Shown piece after piece: positions 46,574 to 56,715 of a stretch of DNA of 64,000 nucleotides; the stretch's first letter is position 1, and every line of letters starts with the position of its first letter. A program made the position numbers and the translations under genes. The DNA comes from a bacterium (GTDB lineage: Archaea > Thermoproteota > Nitrososphaeria > Nitrososphaerales > Gagatemarchaeaceae): positions 1-64,000 of the forward strand of contig DAIDAO010000017.1 of assembly GCA_027310575.1 (NCBI GenBank), given 5' to 3'. The notes below the pieces were generated by a model, which ran no database searches, had not been told where the DNA came from, and worked only from the letters and a program-made list of their open reading frames with translations.

Positions 46574-48973
46574 TTGACAGCCGACGCATTCGTAGGCAAA
46601 GCTGTCCCCCCGGAGGACACGGTGCGGAAGGTGACGGGGACGGCGCTCTACACCTACGACTGGGAGGTCCCCGGGACGCTATACGCGAAGCTCGTGACGA
46701 GCACGGTCCCTCACGCAAAGATCGTCAGGATCAGCCTCGAGAGCGCAAAGGCGGTTCCTGGCGTCGTAGCGGTGCTCACCGGAAAGGACATGCCCTTCAG
46801 GGTCGGAATGTACGCAGGGGACAGGGACCTGCTGGCTGTCGAGAAGGTGAGGTGGGCGGGGCACCCGGTCGCCCTGGTCGTGGCCGAGACACTCGAAGCT
46901 GGCGAGAGAGCGTCTGAGCTCGTTGACGTGGAGTACGAAACGCTCCCGGCGGTATTCGATCCGGTCAAGGCGATGGAGGCGGACGCACCTCTGCTGCACG
47001 AGAGGATGGAAGAGTACAAGCACGCGCCCGTATTCTACCCGGTCCCCGGGACCAACATAGCCAACAGGTTCAGGCTCGTCCACGGCGACGTCGAAAAGGG
47101 GTTCGGGCAGGCCGACGAGCTGGTGGAGGAGGAGTTCCGGATATCTCACGTCAGCCACGCCTACTTGGAGACCCAGAACGTCGTCGCCCAGGCGTACAGG
47201 GACGGGACCTACGAGATCTGGACGAGCGCGCAGTCCCCGTTCGTGGTGAGGCAGATCATCTCCGAGTCCCTGAACATACCGTACAACAAGATCACGATCA
47301 GAGTGCCCTTCGTCGGGGGCGGGTTCGGAGGGAAGGCGGGCCTGCAATGGGAAGCGCTGGCCGCGATGGCGTCCAAGGCCGTAGGTTACAGGCCTGTGAA
47401 GCTGGTCCTGTCGCGCAAGGAGAACTTCTCCTCGGGCGCGTCCAGGGAGGGGGTCGTCGCGAACGTGAAGGCGGGGTTCACGAAAGACGGGAAGTGCGTC
47501 GCCTACAAGGTCAGGTTCGTGCTGGACGCAGGCGCTTACGCAGACTACACGGTGAACGTCTCCAGGGCGATGGGATACTCGGCCGAGGGGGTGTACGAGG
47601 TCCCGAACGTCCAGTGCGAGTCCCTCGCGGTCTACACCAACAAGGTCCCGACGACAGCGATGCGGGGATTCGGATACTCGGAGAGCAACTGGGTCCTCGA
47701 GCAGGTCTTCGAGAGGGCGGCCAAGAAGCTTGGAATGGATTCGGCGAAGATCAGGCGGGTGAACCTCCTCAGGCCGGGCGAGTCCCATACGGCCACAGGC
47801 GAAAAGGTCAGGGAGGACGTGGGGGACCCGAGGAAGGTCCTGCAGACTGTTCTGGAGGGGATAGACTGGGACGGCAAGGTCGAGCGTCCGTCCGAGCCAT
47901 GGAAGGTGAGGGCGAGGGGGTTTGCCCTCTGCGTGAAGGGACCGTCGCAGCCTCCGAACGCTTCGTCGTCAGCGATCCTGAAGTTCAACGAGGACTCGAC
48001 CATAGACCTGGTCCTCGGCACGGGCAACTTCGGCCAGGGGACGGCCACCGCGATCTCGCAGATGGTCGCGGACCAGTTCGGTGTCGCGGTCGAGAAGGTC
48101 AGGGTGGACCCGGTCAGGGACACCGGCAAGTCTGCCTACACCTGGCAGACCGTCGGGAGCAGGGGTCTCTTTACTGACGGGGTCGCGACGTTGCGCGCGT
48201 GCGAAGACGCGAAGGGCCAGATACTCGACCTCGCTTCCCAGGTGATGAGGCTCCCGAAGTCGGAGCTGGAGGTGGCGGAGGGGGCTGTGAAGGCGAAGGG
48301 GCGCCCCTGGCTCTCCATCCCGCTCCGCGAACTCGTCTTCGGCTACGTCTACCCGAACGGCAACACGGTGGGAGGGCCGGTCATCGGGAGGGGCCAGTAC
48401 ACTTCCAGCCTCAACACGTACCTCGACCCTCAGACGGGCCAGGGGGTCCCGACCATATTCCACACGTTCGGCGGGACGGCCGTAGACATAGAGCTTGACC
48501 TGGTCACGGGAGCGATAGAGGTGAAGAAGGCGGTCCAGGTCTTCGACGTCGGCAAGGCGATCAACCCGCTGCTCCTGAAGATGCAGCTCGACGGGGGTTT
48601 CATAATGGGGATGAGCATCGCGCTCTTCGAGAAGATAAAGTTCGACGAGCAGGGTTGGGTCATGAACCCGAACTTCACGAGCTACTACCTCGCCAGGATG
48701 AAGGACGTGCCGAAGGACTTCGTCGCCAGGTACGTGGAGACCCCCCAGTTCGACGGCCCCTTGGGCGCGAGGGGGATCGGCGAGCTGAGCATGATCTCGG
48801 TTGCGTCTGCCATATCCAACGCTGTCTTCAGGAGCACAGGCGTGAAGCTCAACAACCTCCCCATGAGCCCTGAGGAGGTGTGGGCCGCCATCTCTTCGCA
48901 GAAGCCTGAGCTGCTGGCCAAGGCGATGGAGAGTTACGGCAGGGTGGAGACCGCGGTGAAGGCGAGACAATGA
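46574..48973 (+). CDS. Xanthine-dehydrogenase-family molybdenum-binding subunit
   Basis: PFVGGGFGGKAG, TTAMRGFGYSE, GTGNFGQGTATAISQM, GARGIGE. Confidence 0.94.
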   Translation: MTADAFVGKAVPPEDTVRKVTGTALYTYDWEVPGTLYAKLVTSTVPHAKIVRISLESAKAVPGVVAVLTGKDMPFRVGMYAGDRDLLAVEKVRWAGHPVALVVAETLEAGERASELVDVEYETLPAVFDPVKAMEADAPLLHERMEEYKHAPVFYPVPGTNIANRFRLVHGDVEKGFGQADELVEEEFRISHVSHAYLETQNVVAQAYRDGTYEIWTSAQSPFVVRQIISESLNIPYNKITIRVPFVGGGFGGKAGLQWEALAAMASKAVGYRPVKLVLSRKENFSSGASREGVVANVKAGFTKDGKCVAYKVRFVLDAGAYADYTVNVSRAMGYSAEGVYEVPNVQCESLAVYTNKVPTTAMRGFGYSESNWVLEQVFERAAKKLGMDSAKIRRVNLLRPGESHTATGEKVREDVGDPRKVLQTVLEGIDWDGKVERPSEPWKVRARGFALCVKGPSQPPNASSSAILKFNEDSTIDLVLGTGNFGQGTATAISQMVADQFGVAVEKVRVDPVRDTGKSAYTWQTVGSRGLFTDGVATLRACEDAKGQILDLASQVMRLPKSELEVAEGAVKAKGRPWLSIPLRELVFGYVYPNGNTVGGPVIGRGQYTSSLNTYLDPQTGQGVPTIFHTFGGTAVDIELDLVTGAIEVKKAVQVFDVGKAINPLLLKMQLDGGFIMGMSIALFEKIKFDEQGWVMNPNFTSYYLARMKDVPKDFVARYVETPQFDGPLGARGIGELSMISVASAISNAVFRSTGVKLNNLPMSPEEVWAAISSQKPELLAKAMESYGRVETAVKARQ

Positions 48974-49836
48974 GCTTCGGCTCGCCCTATGTGACGCTCC
49001 CCGACTTCGCCTACCACAGGCCCAAGAGCCTCGACGAGGCTCTAGCCCTGCTCAAGGAGCACGGAGAGGAGGCGAAGGTCATGGGAGGGGGCGTGGGGCT
49101 GATCGCGTTCATGAAAGAGAGGCTGATGTCCCCGGCGCACGTGATAGACGTGAAGGAGGTGCCCGAGCTCAGGCAGGTGAGGCACGTCCCGGGCAAGGGC
49201 CTGAGCATCGGGGCCGCCGTCAGCATCAAAGAGCTGCTGGAGGGAGGCACGCTCCGCGGGTACGCGGTCCTGGAAGAGGCGCTGGCCAGGGTGGCCGACC
49301 CGATGATAAGGAGCAGGGCCACATTGGCGGGCAACCTGTGCGAGGCCATACCCTGGGTGGACAGCCCGCCTGCCCTGATAGCCCTGGGCGCATCCGTGGA
49401 GATCGCGGGCACGGGCGGGACCAGAGAGGTGCCCGTGTCGGGATTCATCAGGGGCCCAGTGGACATAGACCTGAACCCCGGCGAGATAGTCACAGGCATC
49501 ATGCTCCCCGACCCGAAGGGGACCTTGAGCGCCTTCGAGAAGTTCACAGCCGGGTCGGAGTTCTCACTGGCCAGCGTCGCGGTCGCGCTCGCCGGCGGGG
49601 GGAGGAAGCGGAGCGTCGCGATGGTGTACGGCGCAGTCAGCTCCACGCCCGTAAGGTGCGCCGAGGCAGAGCAGGCGGTCGCTGATGGGCTGACACCGGC
49701 GAACGTCAGAAGAGCGGCCGACATGGCATCCGAGAAGGTGGAGTGCGTAGACGACGTCCTCGCGAGCGCAGCCTACAGGAGGCACCTGGTCAAGGTGATA
49801 ACCACAAGGGTCCTTCGGAGGATGATGTCCGCATGA
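48970..49836 (+). CDS. FAD-binding subunit of molybdenum hydroxylase
   Basis: VMGGGVGLIAFMKERL, RSRATLAGNLCEAIPWVDSPPALIALGASVE. Confidence 0.94.
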   Translation: MSFGSPYVTLPDFAYHRPKSLDEALALLKEHGEEAKVMGGGVGLIAFMKERLMSPAHVIDVKEVPELRQVRHVPGKGLSIGAAVSIKELLEGGTLRGYAVLEEALARVADPMIRSRATLAGNLCEAIPWVDSPPALIALGASVEIAGTGGTREVPVSGFIRGPVDIDLNPGEIVTGIMLPDPKGTLSAFEKFTAGSEFSLASVAVALAGGGRKRSVAMVYGAVSSTPVRCAEAEQAVADGLTPANVRRAADMASEKVECVDDVLASAAYRRHLVKVITTRVLRRMMSA

Positions 49837-50327
49837 GGGAGATCACCGTCAGGGTGAACGGCCAGGAAAGGAAGAGGCTGGTCAAGGACAACGAGCTCCT
49901 GCTGGACTTCCTCCGCGAGAGGCTCGAAGTGAGGAGCGTGAAGGCGGCGTGCTGGAGGGGCGAGTGCGGGCTCTGCACGGTCAAGCTGGGCGACCATCTC
50001 GTGAAGTCCTGCCTCGTGCTGGCCGTGGAGGCGGACGGCAAGGAGGTCGAGACGGTCGAGGGCATCACTCCGGATGGCGAGCTCACGCCGATCCAGAAGG
50101 CGTTCGTCAGCCACGGCGCGGCCCAGTGCGGATTCTGCACCCCTGCCTGGGTCCTGGCCACCCACGAGCTGCTGCAGGCGAACCCCCACCCGAGCGAGGC
50201 CGAGCTCACCGAAGCCACAAGCGGGCTGGTATGCAGATGCGGGACCTACAACCAGATACGCGAAGCCGTGGAGGAAGTCTCCCAGGCCAGGCCCCGCCTT
50301 GCCAAAGAGAACCTGGCGAGCAGCTAG
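49833..50327 (+). CDS. 2Fe-2S subunit of molybdenum hydroxylase
   Basis: ACWRGECGLCTVKL, QCGFCTPAWVL, CRCGTYNQIREAV. Confidence 0.95.
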   Translation: MREITVRVNGQERKRLVKDNELLLDFLRERLEVRSVKAACWRGECGLCTVKLGDHLVKSCLVLAVEADGKEVETVEGITPDGELTPIQKAFVSHGAAQCGFCTPAWVLATHELLQANPHPSEAELTEATSGLVCRCGTYNQIREAVEEVSQARPRLAKENLASS

Positions 50328-50382
50328 ACGCCCCGCGCAGCTCGGGACAACGATTAAAACGGCCTGACCTGCCGACGGTCAA

Positions 50383-51123
50383 ATGGTAAAGCCAGCCGTT
50401 CCGATTTCGTTCGACTCCTTCAACTTCTCCGTCGAGGAGATAGAAGGGTACCTCGGGGGCATCCCAGACGACCCAGCCTTCCAGAAGCCCTTCCCGCCCA
50501 AGACGTACACCATGAAGAGCGGGGAGCAGCTGGTCATCAGGGCCGCGGAGAAGAAGGAAGCCCCGGCCATCCTGAAGTCGCTGAAGCCGCTTATAGACGG
50601 GAAGTATGACAAGGACTTCTACCATCTTGTCGGGGTGAGGACCTACGCAGAGATACTCGCCTGGCAGCAGAACAGGCTGAAGGACACCTATGTGATAGTG
50701 GCCACAAAGAAGGACGGGGAGCTCGTCGGCCTCGTCGACCACAGGTTCTGGGACAGGAACGTGGCCATCAGCCTCCACACGCTCGTGCTGAAGAGGGCCG
50801 AGAGGGTGGGGGTCCTTCTCTACCTCTCGAAGATCGAGCACGCCCTGGACCTGGTCGGCGCGAACGAATGGTGGGCCACGTTCGAGAGCCCCTTTGGGTT
50901 CAGGCTGGGGTTCAGGTTCAACCACGTCACGAAACCGTGGCCGGAGATGCAGCACGAGCTCGGCGGGGCGAGGATATTCTACATCAACAAGCAGCAGTGG
51001 GAGGAGTACGTCAAGCCCTTCGCCAAGGAGAAGAACTGGCTCGGCGCGAGACCCGTGGACAAGAAGCTCCTGGCCGCGACGATGCCCCTGAAGCCCACGT
51101 CGGAGATCGAGATAGAGTTCTAG
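50383..51123 (+). CDS. Uncharacterised protein, paralog A
   Basis: Paralogous to 61481..62209 (shared RxYAExLxWxxxRxKD, DxxVAISLHTL, EWWATxES, KPYPEMQHELGGxRIF). Confidence 0.8.
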   Translation: MVKPAVPISFDSFNFSVEEIEGYLGGIPDDPAFQKPFPPKTYTMKSGEQLVIRAAEKKEAPAILKSLKPLIDGKYDKDFYHLVGVRTYAEILAWQQNRLKDTYVIVATKKDGELVGLVDHRFWDRNVAISLHTLVLKRAERVGVLLYLSKIEHALDLVGANEWWATFESPFGFRLGFRFNHVTKPWPEMQHELGGARIFYINKQQWEEYVKPFAKEKNWLGARPVDKKLLAATMPLKPTSEIEIEF

Positions 51124-51137
51124 GAGACCGTCTGCCC

Positions 51138-51314
51138 TCAGAGCAGCCTGTCGAGGGCGTCCGCGAGCTTCTTCTCTAGCTTGGGAGCCTGTGAAAGGTC
51201 CAGCTGGGCGCACCTGACCTTCTGGCTTTCCAGGGCCTCCCTGAATATGTCGAGCCCGACGTTGAGGACCACCAGGTCAGACGACAGCAGGCTCTCCGAT
51301 CTGCCCTTAGGCAA
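51138..51314 (-). CDS. 58-aa stand-alone FdrA-tail-like protein
   Basis: Below the ORF-track cutoff: LPKGRSESLLSSDLVVLNVGLDIFREALESQKVRCAQLDLSQAPKLEKKLADALDRLL*; TTG start overlaps the fdrA-like stop. Confidence 0.65.
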   Translation of the reverse strand: MPKGRSESLLSSDLVVLNVGLDIFREALESQKVRCAQLDLSQAPKLEKKLADALDRLL

Positions 51315-52917
51315 GGAGCTCCCCCCACTTCGTTCTCAGGCGCTCAGAGGCCGCGTCGCCCCCGATAACGAGCGCCGCCGCTGCAGACAGGAGCGCGTTG
51401 CTCGGGAACAGGATGACCCCGCTCTTCGAGAGCCTCTCGCTCTGCTCGCCCAGCGGCTGGGGGTCGGAGTTCGTTCCGCAGACGTGTGCCATGAAAACGA
51501 GCTCGCGCCCCTTCTTCCTGGAAGCCTCCATCGCTTCCCCGATGGCCCCAAGGAGCGAACCCCCTGGGTCGCTTGCCGAGCCGTAGCCGAGGACGATGTC
51601 GAGCATAATAGCTGCCACCTCGGGGTCCCCAGACTCCTGTGTTATGCGCAGCTTCCGGAGCGTGGGGTCGATCATCGGGTGGGCCCTCCCGGCCGTAAAC
51701 GATTCGTCCCCGAGGTCTACCACGCTGTTCTCCCTGCTCAGGTTCGGGTCCTGCAGGGCGAACCTGTCGGAGAGCGGCGTGTTGCTGTAGGGCTCTCCAA
51801 TCAGCTCCCTGAAGATCAGGAGCGTTTCGTGGGCCAGCGTCCCTCCGCTGAAAAGGCCGCGGACGAACTTCTGGCCTGGGCTGAGACCGGAGGCGACCTG
51901 CGCCGACGCCCTCAAGAGCTCTTCGAAGCTCGATCCGATCCTCGCCCTGAAAGCCTCCTCCGCGGCTCCTCCGGCGATGGAGGTTGCGCGCGAGACAGCA
52001 GAGTGGAGGGTCTTGGCGTACCTGATTCTCCCTCCGCGCTCGGAGGGCATGTCGAGCCCTAGGAAGCATGCGACCACAGGCTTGGTGGTGACCCGCTCTG
52101 CGTGGTCTATGACCTCCCGGATGACCTTCTCTTTAGGCGTCTTGGCCACGATCATAATCGTCTTGGTGCTCTCGTCGCTCTCGAGAACGGAGAGGCAGTC
52201 TTTCATCATGAGGCCTCCGACCTCCTCCCTCACGTCAGTCCCACCTACGCCGAGCGCGGCGGAGACGCCCAGACCTATGTTGTCGAGCATGGTTGAGACC
52301 TCCTGGATTCCTGTCCCGGCTGAGGCCACGATGCCGACATCCCCCCTCCGGACCGAGTTGGCGAAGCCCAGCCCCACACCGCTGATTATCGATGTACCAG
52401 CCCCTGGCCCTAGGACCAGAAGGCCGCGAGAGCTCGCATAGGACTTCAGCCTGATCTCCTGTTCCAAGGGGACGTGGTCGCTGAAGAGGTGGACGTTCAC
52501 TCCGCTCCTGAGGAGCTCCATGGCGGGGTCGAAAGCCTGCCACCCGGGCACCGAGACTATGGCCATGTTCGCCCTCCCGACGCGGTCCATCGCGGTCTTC
52601 ACGCTGTGAAAGACCGTGGTCCGCTGCCCTCTCCCTCCAGCGGGAGGAGACAACACCAGGCGTTGGACCCTCGCCATGACTTCTGTGGCGTCGGCTCCCT
52701 CGCTGGTGCGCACGGCAATGACCAGGTCGCCGTCCCCTGCGTTCCTGCTCTCCTTGCCGAGCAGGCCCAGGTCCTGGAGCAGGCGCCGGTTGGTCTCGGT
52801 CCCCATGGCGACGACGGCGTCGGAGACTCCGCTGAGCTTCTTCACGTCCTCTGAAAGGCGCATGAGCTGAATCGAGTCGCGGAACAGGTTGCGGAGGACG
52901 ACCTCGGCGACTGGCAT
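51307..52917 (-). CDS. fdrA: FdrA-like (AllF) acyl-CoA-synthetase-fold protein
   Basis: MPVAEVVLRNLFRDSIQLMRLSEDVKKLSGVSDAVVAMGTETNRRLLQDLGLL, GPGAGTSIISGVGLGFANSVRRGDVGIVASAGTGIQEV; ATG 52917 preferred. Confidence 0.88.
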   Translation of the reverse strand: MPVAEVVLRNLFRDSIQLMRLSEDVKKLSGVSDAVVAMGTETNRRLLQDLGLLGKESRNAGDGDLVIAVRTSEGADATEVMARVQRLVLSPPAGGRGQRTTVFHSVKTAMDRVGRANMAIVSVPGWQAFDPAMELLRSGVNVHLFSDHVPLEQEIRLKSYASSRGLLVLGPGAGTSIISGVGLGFANSVRRGDVGIVASAGTGIQEVSTMLDNIGLGVSAALGVGGTDVREEVGGLMMKDCLSVLESDESTKTIMIVAKTPKEKVIREVIDHAERVTTKPVVACFLGLDMPSERGGRIRYAKTLHSAVSRATSIAGGAAEEAFRARIGSSFEELLRASAQVASGLSPGQKFVRGLFSGGTLAHETLLIFRELIGEPYSNTPLSDRFALQDPNLSRENSVVDLGDESFTAGRAHPMIDPTLRKLRITQESGDPEVAAIMLDIVLGYGSASDPGGSLLGAIGEAMEASRKKGRELVFMAHVCGTNSDPQPLGEQSERLSKSGVILFPSNALLSAAAALVIGGDAASERLRTKWGELLA

Positions 52918-53000
52918 CGGGTTCTTCCGGCGTCCCCGATTCGTGTTAAGCATTTCCATCCCGCAAATGTTTAACAGGTCAGGAGCGGCAAAAGGGACCC

Positions 53001-54266
53001 TTGACCGTCACAAGGGATGAGGTCGAAGCCGCGAACCAGAAGGCGGTAGGACAGATGATGGATTCGGAGCCAACTTGGATTGACATCGCGCCGGCTGCAA
53101 GGAAGATGGAGCTCAGAGGGAAGAAGCTACTGCACGCTGGCCCTCCCATGGCCTGGAAGGATGCGAGCGGCCCGATGAGGGGGGCAATCATAGGCGCAGT
53201 CATCTACGAAGGGTGGGCGGACACGGAGAAGAAGGCCGTCAGGCTCGTCGAAGAGGGTGAAGTCGTCCTGGACTGCGACCACCACCATGATGCCGTCGGA
53301 CCGATGGCTGGGGTAATCTCTCCGAGCATGCCAGTCTTCGAGCTGGAAGACAAGAAGTTCGGCCGCCGGACGTACTCTAACATGAACGAGGGGATAGGCA
53401 AGGTCCTCAGGTATGGGGCTTACAGCAAGGAAGTGCTCGACAGGCTCCGGTGGATGGCGGAGACTGTGGCACCTGTCCTCAGGGCCACGGTAGGCAGAAT
53501 CGTGAAAGCCAATGGCGGGTTCCCCCTGAAGCCGATGATCGCCCAGGCCCTGACGATGGGGGATGACTGCCACAACAGGTACGTCGCCGCGACATCGCTC
53601 TTCGCGAAGCAGATTGCCCCCTACATGGTAAGAACAGGATATGACCCGAAGACCTTGTCTGAGGTGAGCAAGTTCATCGACGGCAACAACTTCACCACGC
53701 TGAACATGGGAATGGCTGCGGGGAAGGCGATGACCCTCGCGGGGCATGGTGTGAAGTACAGCACGCTGGTGACCGTGATGTCCAGAAACGGGACGGATGC
53801 GGGAATCTGGGTGAGCTCACTGGGGAAGAAGTGGTTCACAGCGCCCGCTCCGGTACCGAAGGGCCTCTGGTTCCCAGGGTTCACCGAATCGGACGCCAAC
53901 CCGGACCTCGGGGACAGCTCGATCACAGAGACGGCCGGCTATGGGGGGTTCGCCATGGCCGCAGCGCCAGCGATAGTCTCTTGGGTGGGGGGGAGCGTCC
54001 AGGCGGCGCTGGATGTGACTGAAAGGATGTACGAGATCACCCAGGCGCAGCACAAGCACTTCTTGATTCCGTTCCTCGACTTCAAGGGGACCCCCGTGGG
54101 CATCGACCTGAGGAAGGTGCTGAAGACAGGGGTGGCCCCGACCATCAACACAGGGATCGCGCACCGGGAGGCGGGGGTGGGCCAGGTGGGGGCAGGGACG
54201 GTCACCTTCCCCATTCAGATCTTCAAGGACGCCTTCGCGGCCTTCGTCGACAAGTACGGCGCATGA
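53001..54266 (+). CDS. DUF1116 family protein (YlbE/AllG-like)
   Basis: KLLHAGPPMAWKDASGPMRGAIIGAVIYEGWADTEKKAVRLVEEGEVVLDCDHHHDAVGPMAGVISPSMPVFE; TTG start. Confidence 0.92.
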   Translation: MTVTRDEVEAANQKAVGQMMDSEPTWIDIAPAARKMELRGKKLLHAGPPMAWKDASGPMRGAIIGAVIYEGWADTEKKAVRLVEEGEVVLDCDHHHDAVGPMAGVISPSMPVFELEDKKFGRRTYSNMNEGIGKVLRYGAYSKEVLDRLRWMAETVAPVLRATVGRIVKANGGFPLKPMIAQALTMGDDCHNRYVAATSLFAKQIAPYMVRTGYDPKTLSEVSKFIDGNNFTTLNMGMAAGKAMTLAGHGVKYSTLVTVMSRNGTDAGIWVSSLGKKWFTAPAPVPKGLWFPGFTESDANPDLGDSSITETAGYGGFAMAAAPAIVSWVGGSVQAALDVTERMYEITQAQHKHFLIPFLDFKGTPVGIDLRKVLKTGVAPTINTGIAHREAGVGQVGAGTVTFPIQIFKDAFAAFVDKYGA

Positions 54267-55135
54267 TGCAGCGAGCCTCGTCCGTCGGAGAGCTCGCACA
54301 GAGGTTAATCTCCAGAGGCGGCCATGGGACAGTGACCAGGGTATTCAGTCGCTCGGCATACCTGCGGGCAGATCCCGATTTCCTCCTGCTTCTCTGGAGC
54401 GACGGGCGTTCCCCCATGACAATCAACGTCGTCGGAGAGGCCGACGGCTCGAAGGGGCTGGAAGCAGGCGAAGAGTGCGAGCTGAGCAGATCCGGGATCA
54501 GGGCCAGGAGCGTCGAAGTGACAGTGGAAGGCGCCCGCCCCTACAGGAGTCTGCTGCGGAGGAGGGGCGCGGTCGCGTTCCCTGGACCCGGCGACCTTGC
54601 GAAGGGGGTCGCCCTGCTGAGGTCGCTCTATGACGCCTCCCCCCGTGGTCCCTCCTTGGTTTCAGACCTGCTGTTCCGCCGGTTCGCAGAGGGCCGCCTG
54701 GTTCAGGCCGCGGGCGGGGCCAGGAGACTGGGGTTCGGCGACTTCCTCGGGCTTGTGGGGAGGGGAGGGGGATTCACCCCTGCCGGGGACGACTTCGTCG
54801 CAGGGTTCACATCGGCCTTCAACTACATCTCCCGCAGCAAGGGATTAGGTCAGATCGTCATCTCGAGGGCGCTTGTGTCGTCGAGGACCGTACCGGAGAG
54901 CGCAGCCATCATGGTCTATTCTTCCAAGGGCTACGTGGACGAAGGGATGGAGCGGCTGATTCTCGACTCGCTCGGAGGCCGAGCGTTTTCTGACGACCTG
55001 ATGGCGCTCGCTTCCAGGGGGCACACTTCAGGACTGGACATGTCCCTTGGGGTCCTTCTCGCCGAAGCCGTCGGGTCGGGCGCTGAGGACGGGGGGAGGG
55101 CGCTGAGGAAGTGCCTCGCCGCGCTCGGCCGATGA
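54263..55135 (+). CDS. DUF2877 family protein (YlbF/AllH-like)
   Basis: GLVGRGGGFTPAGDDFVAGFTSAFNY, GHTSGLDMSLGVLLA. Confidence 0.9.
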   Translation: MMQRASSVGELAQRLISRGGHGTVTRVFSRSAYLRADPDFLLLLWSDGRSPMTINVVGEADGSKGLEAGEECELSRSGIRARSVEVTVEGARPYRSLLRRRGAVAFPGPGDLAKGVALLRSLYDASPRGPSLVSDLLFRRFAEGRLVQAAGGARRLGFGDFLGLVGRGGGFTPAGDDFVAGFTSAFNYISRSKGLGQIVISRALVSSRTVPESAAIMVYSSKGYVDEGMERLILDSLGGRAFSDDLMALASRGHTSGLDMSLGVLLAEAVGSGAEDGGRALRKCLAALGR

Positions 55136-56709
55136 ATGATGAACGCTTTATACCACCAGCCCTGAATGCGGTGACGAACCTGATAGGGATGCAAGCGGAA
55201 GCGCCTGTGCTCGAAGCGAAGGGACTTACGAAGCGGTTCGGGGACTTGGTGGCTGTAAACGGCGTCGACTTCGAGCTCAAGAAAGGCGAGATACATGCCC
55301 TGCTTGGCGAGAACGGAGCCGGAAAGTCCACCCTGTGCAACGTCATCTACGGCTACTACAAGCCGGACGCAGGAGAGGTGCGAGTAAAGGGAAAGGCGGT
55401 CAAGATAACTTCCCCCAAGGAGGGAATGCGGGCCGGCATAGGGATGGTCCACCAGGACCTCATGCTCATCCCCAACTTGAGCGTGATCCAGAACCTCAGC
55501 CTGACCACTGACGTAAAGCTGACCAAGCCCATCCTCGAACTCGGGTCCATCAAGAGCAGGCTGCTGGAGATGGAACAGACCTATGGGCTCGAAGTGGATC
55601 CGGAAGCCCAGGTCGAAGACCTTTCCGTGGGGGAGAGGCAGAGGGTCGAGATACTGAAGTGCCTCTTCATAGGAGCAGACATCCTCCTCTTCGACGAACC
55701 TACCAGCCACCTCACTGAGATCGAGACGGAGAAGCTCTTCGAGAGCCTCAAGCGCATGGCATCCGAAGGCCGCTCGATAGTGTTCGTGACTCACCACATA
55801 GACGAAGTGACGGCAATCGCGAACAGGATAACCGTGATGAAGCTCGGGAAGGTTGTCGCGACCAAGATGAAGACCGAAGTGACCCCGGACGAACTGGCGA
55901 TGCTTATCGTCGGCAGGGAGGTGATGTACAACGTGCAGAAGCAGGAAGTGAAGCTCGGAGAGCCGTTGCTTCAACTCGTCGACGTCTCGGCGAAGAACGA
56001 CCTAGGCACGCCCGCCCTCAGGGGTGTATCCATCGAAGTCAGAGCGGGAGAGATCGTCGGGGTCGCCGGAGTGTCCGGGAACGGCCAGAGGGAGCTCGAC
56101 GAGGTAATAACGGGAATGCGGAGCCCGATCTCGGGGAAGGTCGTGCTCGCTGGGAGCGACATCACTCATCAGAAGCCAGATGAGGTCCGCAGGGTGGGAG
56201 TGGCGCACGTATGCGAAGAACACACGACAGGCTTCGTCTTCGATTTCTCGCTCAAGGACAACCTCATCCTCCAGCCTTTCCTTGCCGACCAGTTCAAGAG
56301 CGGAGTCCTACTGGACGACGGGAAACTCCGTGAGAAGACAAAGGAGCTCCTGAAGGACTACAACGTCGTAGCTTCTTCGGAGGAGGCGCCGTTGAGGACC
56401 TTGAGCGGCGGGAACCGGCAGAAGTTCCTCCTCGCTAGGGAGCTCTTCTGGGAGCCAAGGGTCATAGTGGCGAACAACCCCACCAAAGGGCTGGACGTCG
56501 GCTCTGCAGAGTACATCCGCAATATACTCATGAAGCAGAAGGCGGCCGGAAGGGCGATACTGATGATCTCTGCCGACCTGGACGAAGTGCTGGACATGAG
56601 CGACAGGATAGCGGTGATGAACCAGGGTAGGATCGCCGGTGTCGTCGACGCCAAGGAGGCGAACATGCACGAACTCGCGACGCTCATGACTTCGGGGACG
56701 AAGTCGTAG
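55111..56709 (+). CDS. BMP-type nucleoside/sugar ABC transporter, duplicated ATPase
   Basis: GENGAGKSTLCNVIYG, LSVGERQRVEILKCLF, second half LSGGNRQKFLLARELF; start uncertain. Confidence 0.95.
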   Translation: MPRRARPMNDERFIPPALNAVTNLIGMQAEAPVLEAKGLTKRFGDLVAVNGVDFELKKGEIHALLGENGAGKSTLCNVIYGYYKPDAGEVRVKGKAVKITSPKEGMRAGIGMVHQDLMLIPNLSVIQNLSLTTDVKLTKPILELGSIKSRLLEMEQTYGLEVDPEAQVEDLSVGERQRVEILKCLFIGADILLFDEPTSHLTEIETEKLFESLKRMASEGRSIVFVTHHIDEVTAIANRITVMKLGKVVATKMKTEVTPDELAMLIVGREVMYNVQKQEVKLGEPLLQLVDVSAKNDLGTPALRGVSIEVRAGEIVGVAGVSGNGQRELDEVITGMRSPISGKVVLAGSDITHQKPDEVRRVGVAHVCEEHTTGFVFDFSLKDNLILQPFLADQFKSGVLLDDGKLREKTKELLKDYNVVASSEEAPLRTLSGGNRQKFLLARELFWEPRVIVANNPTKGLDVGSAEYIRNILMKQKAAGRAILMISADLDEVLDMSDRIAVMNQGRIAGVVDAKEANMHELATLMTSGTKS

Positions 56710-56715
56710 CGCTGG

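Noticed and set aside
46574-50327. Aerobic carbon monoxide dehydrogenase (CoxLMS)
   Set aside because: The large subunit has AMRGFGYSE rather than the form I AYxCSFR motif, and the neighbours fit purine/ureide metabolism. CoxG-like proteins occur with other molybdenum hydroxylases too.
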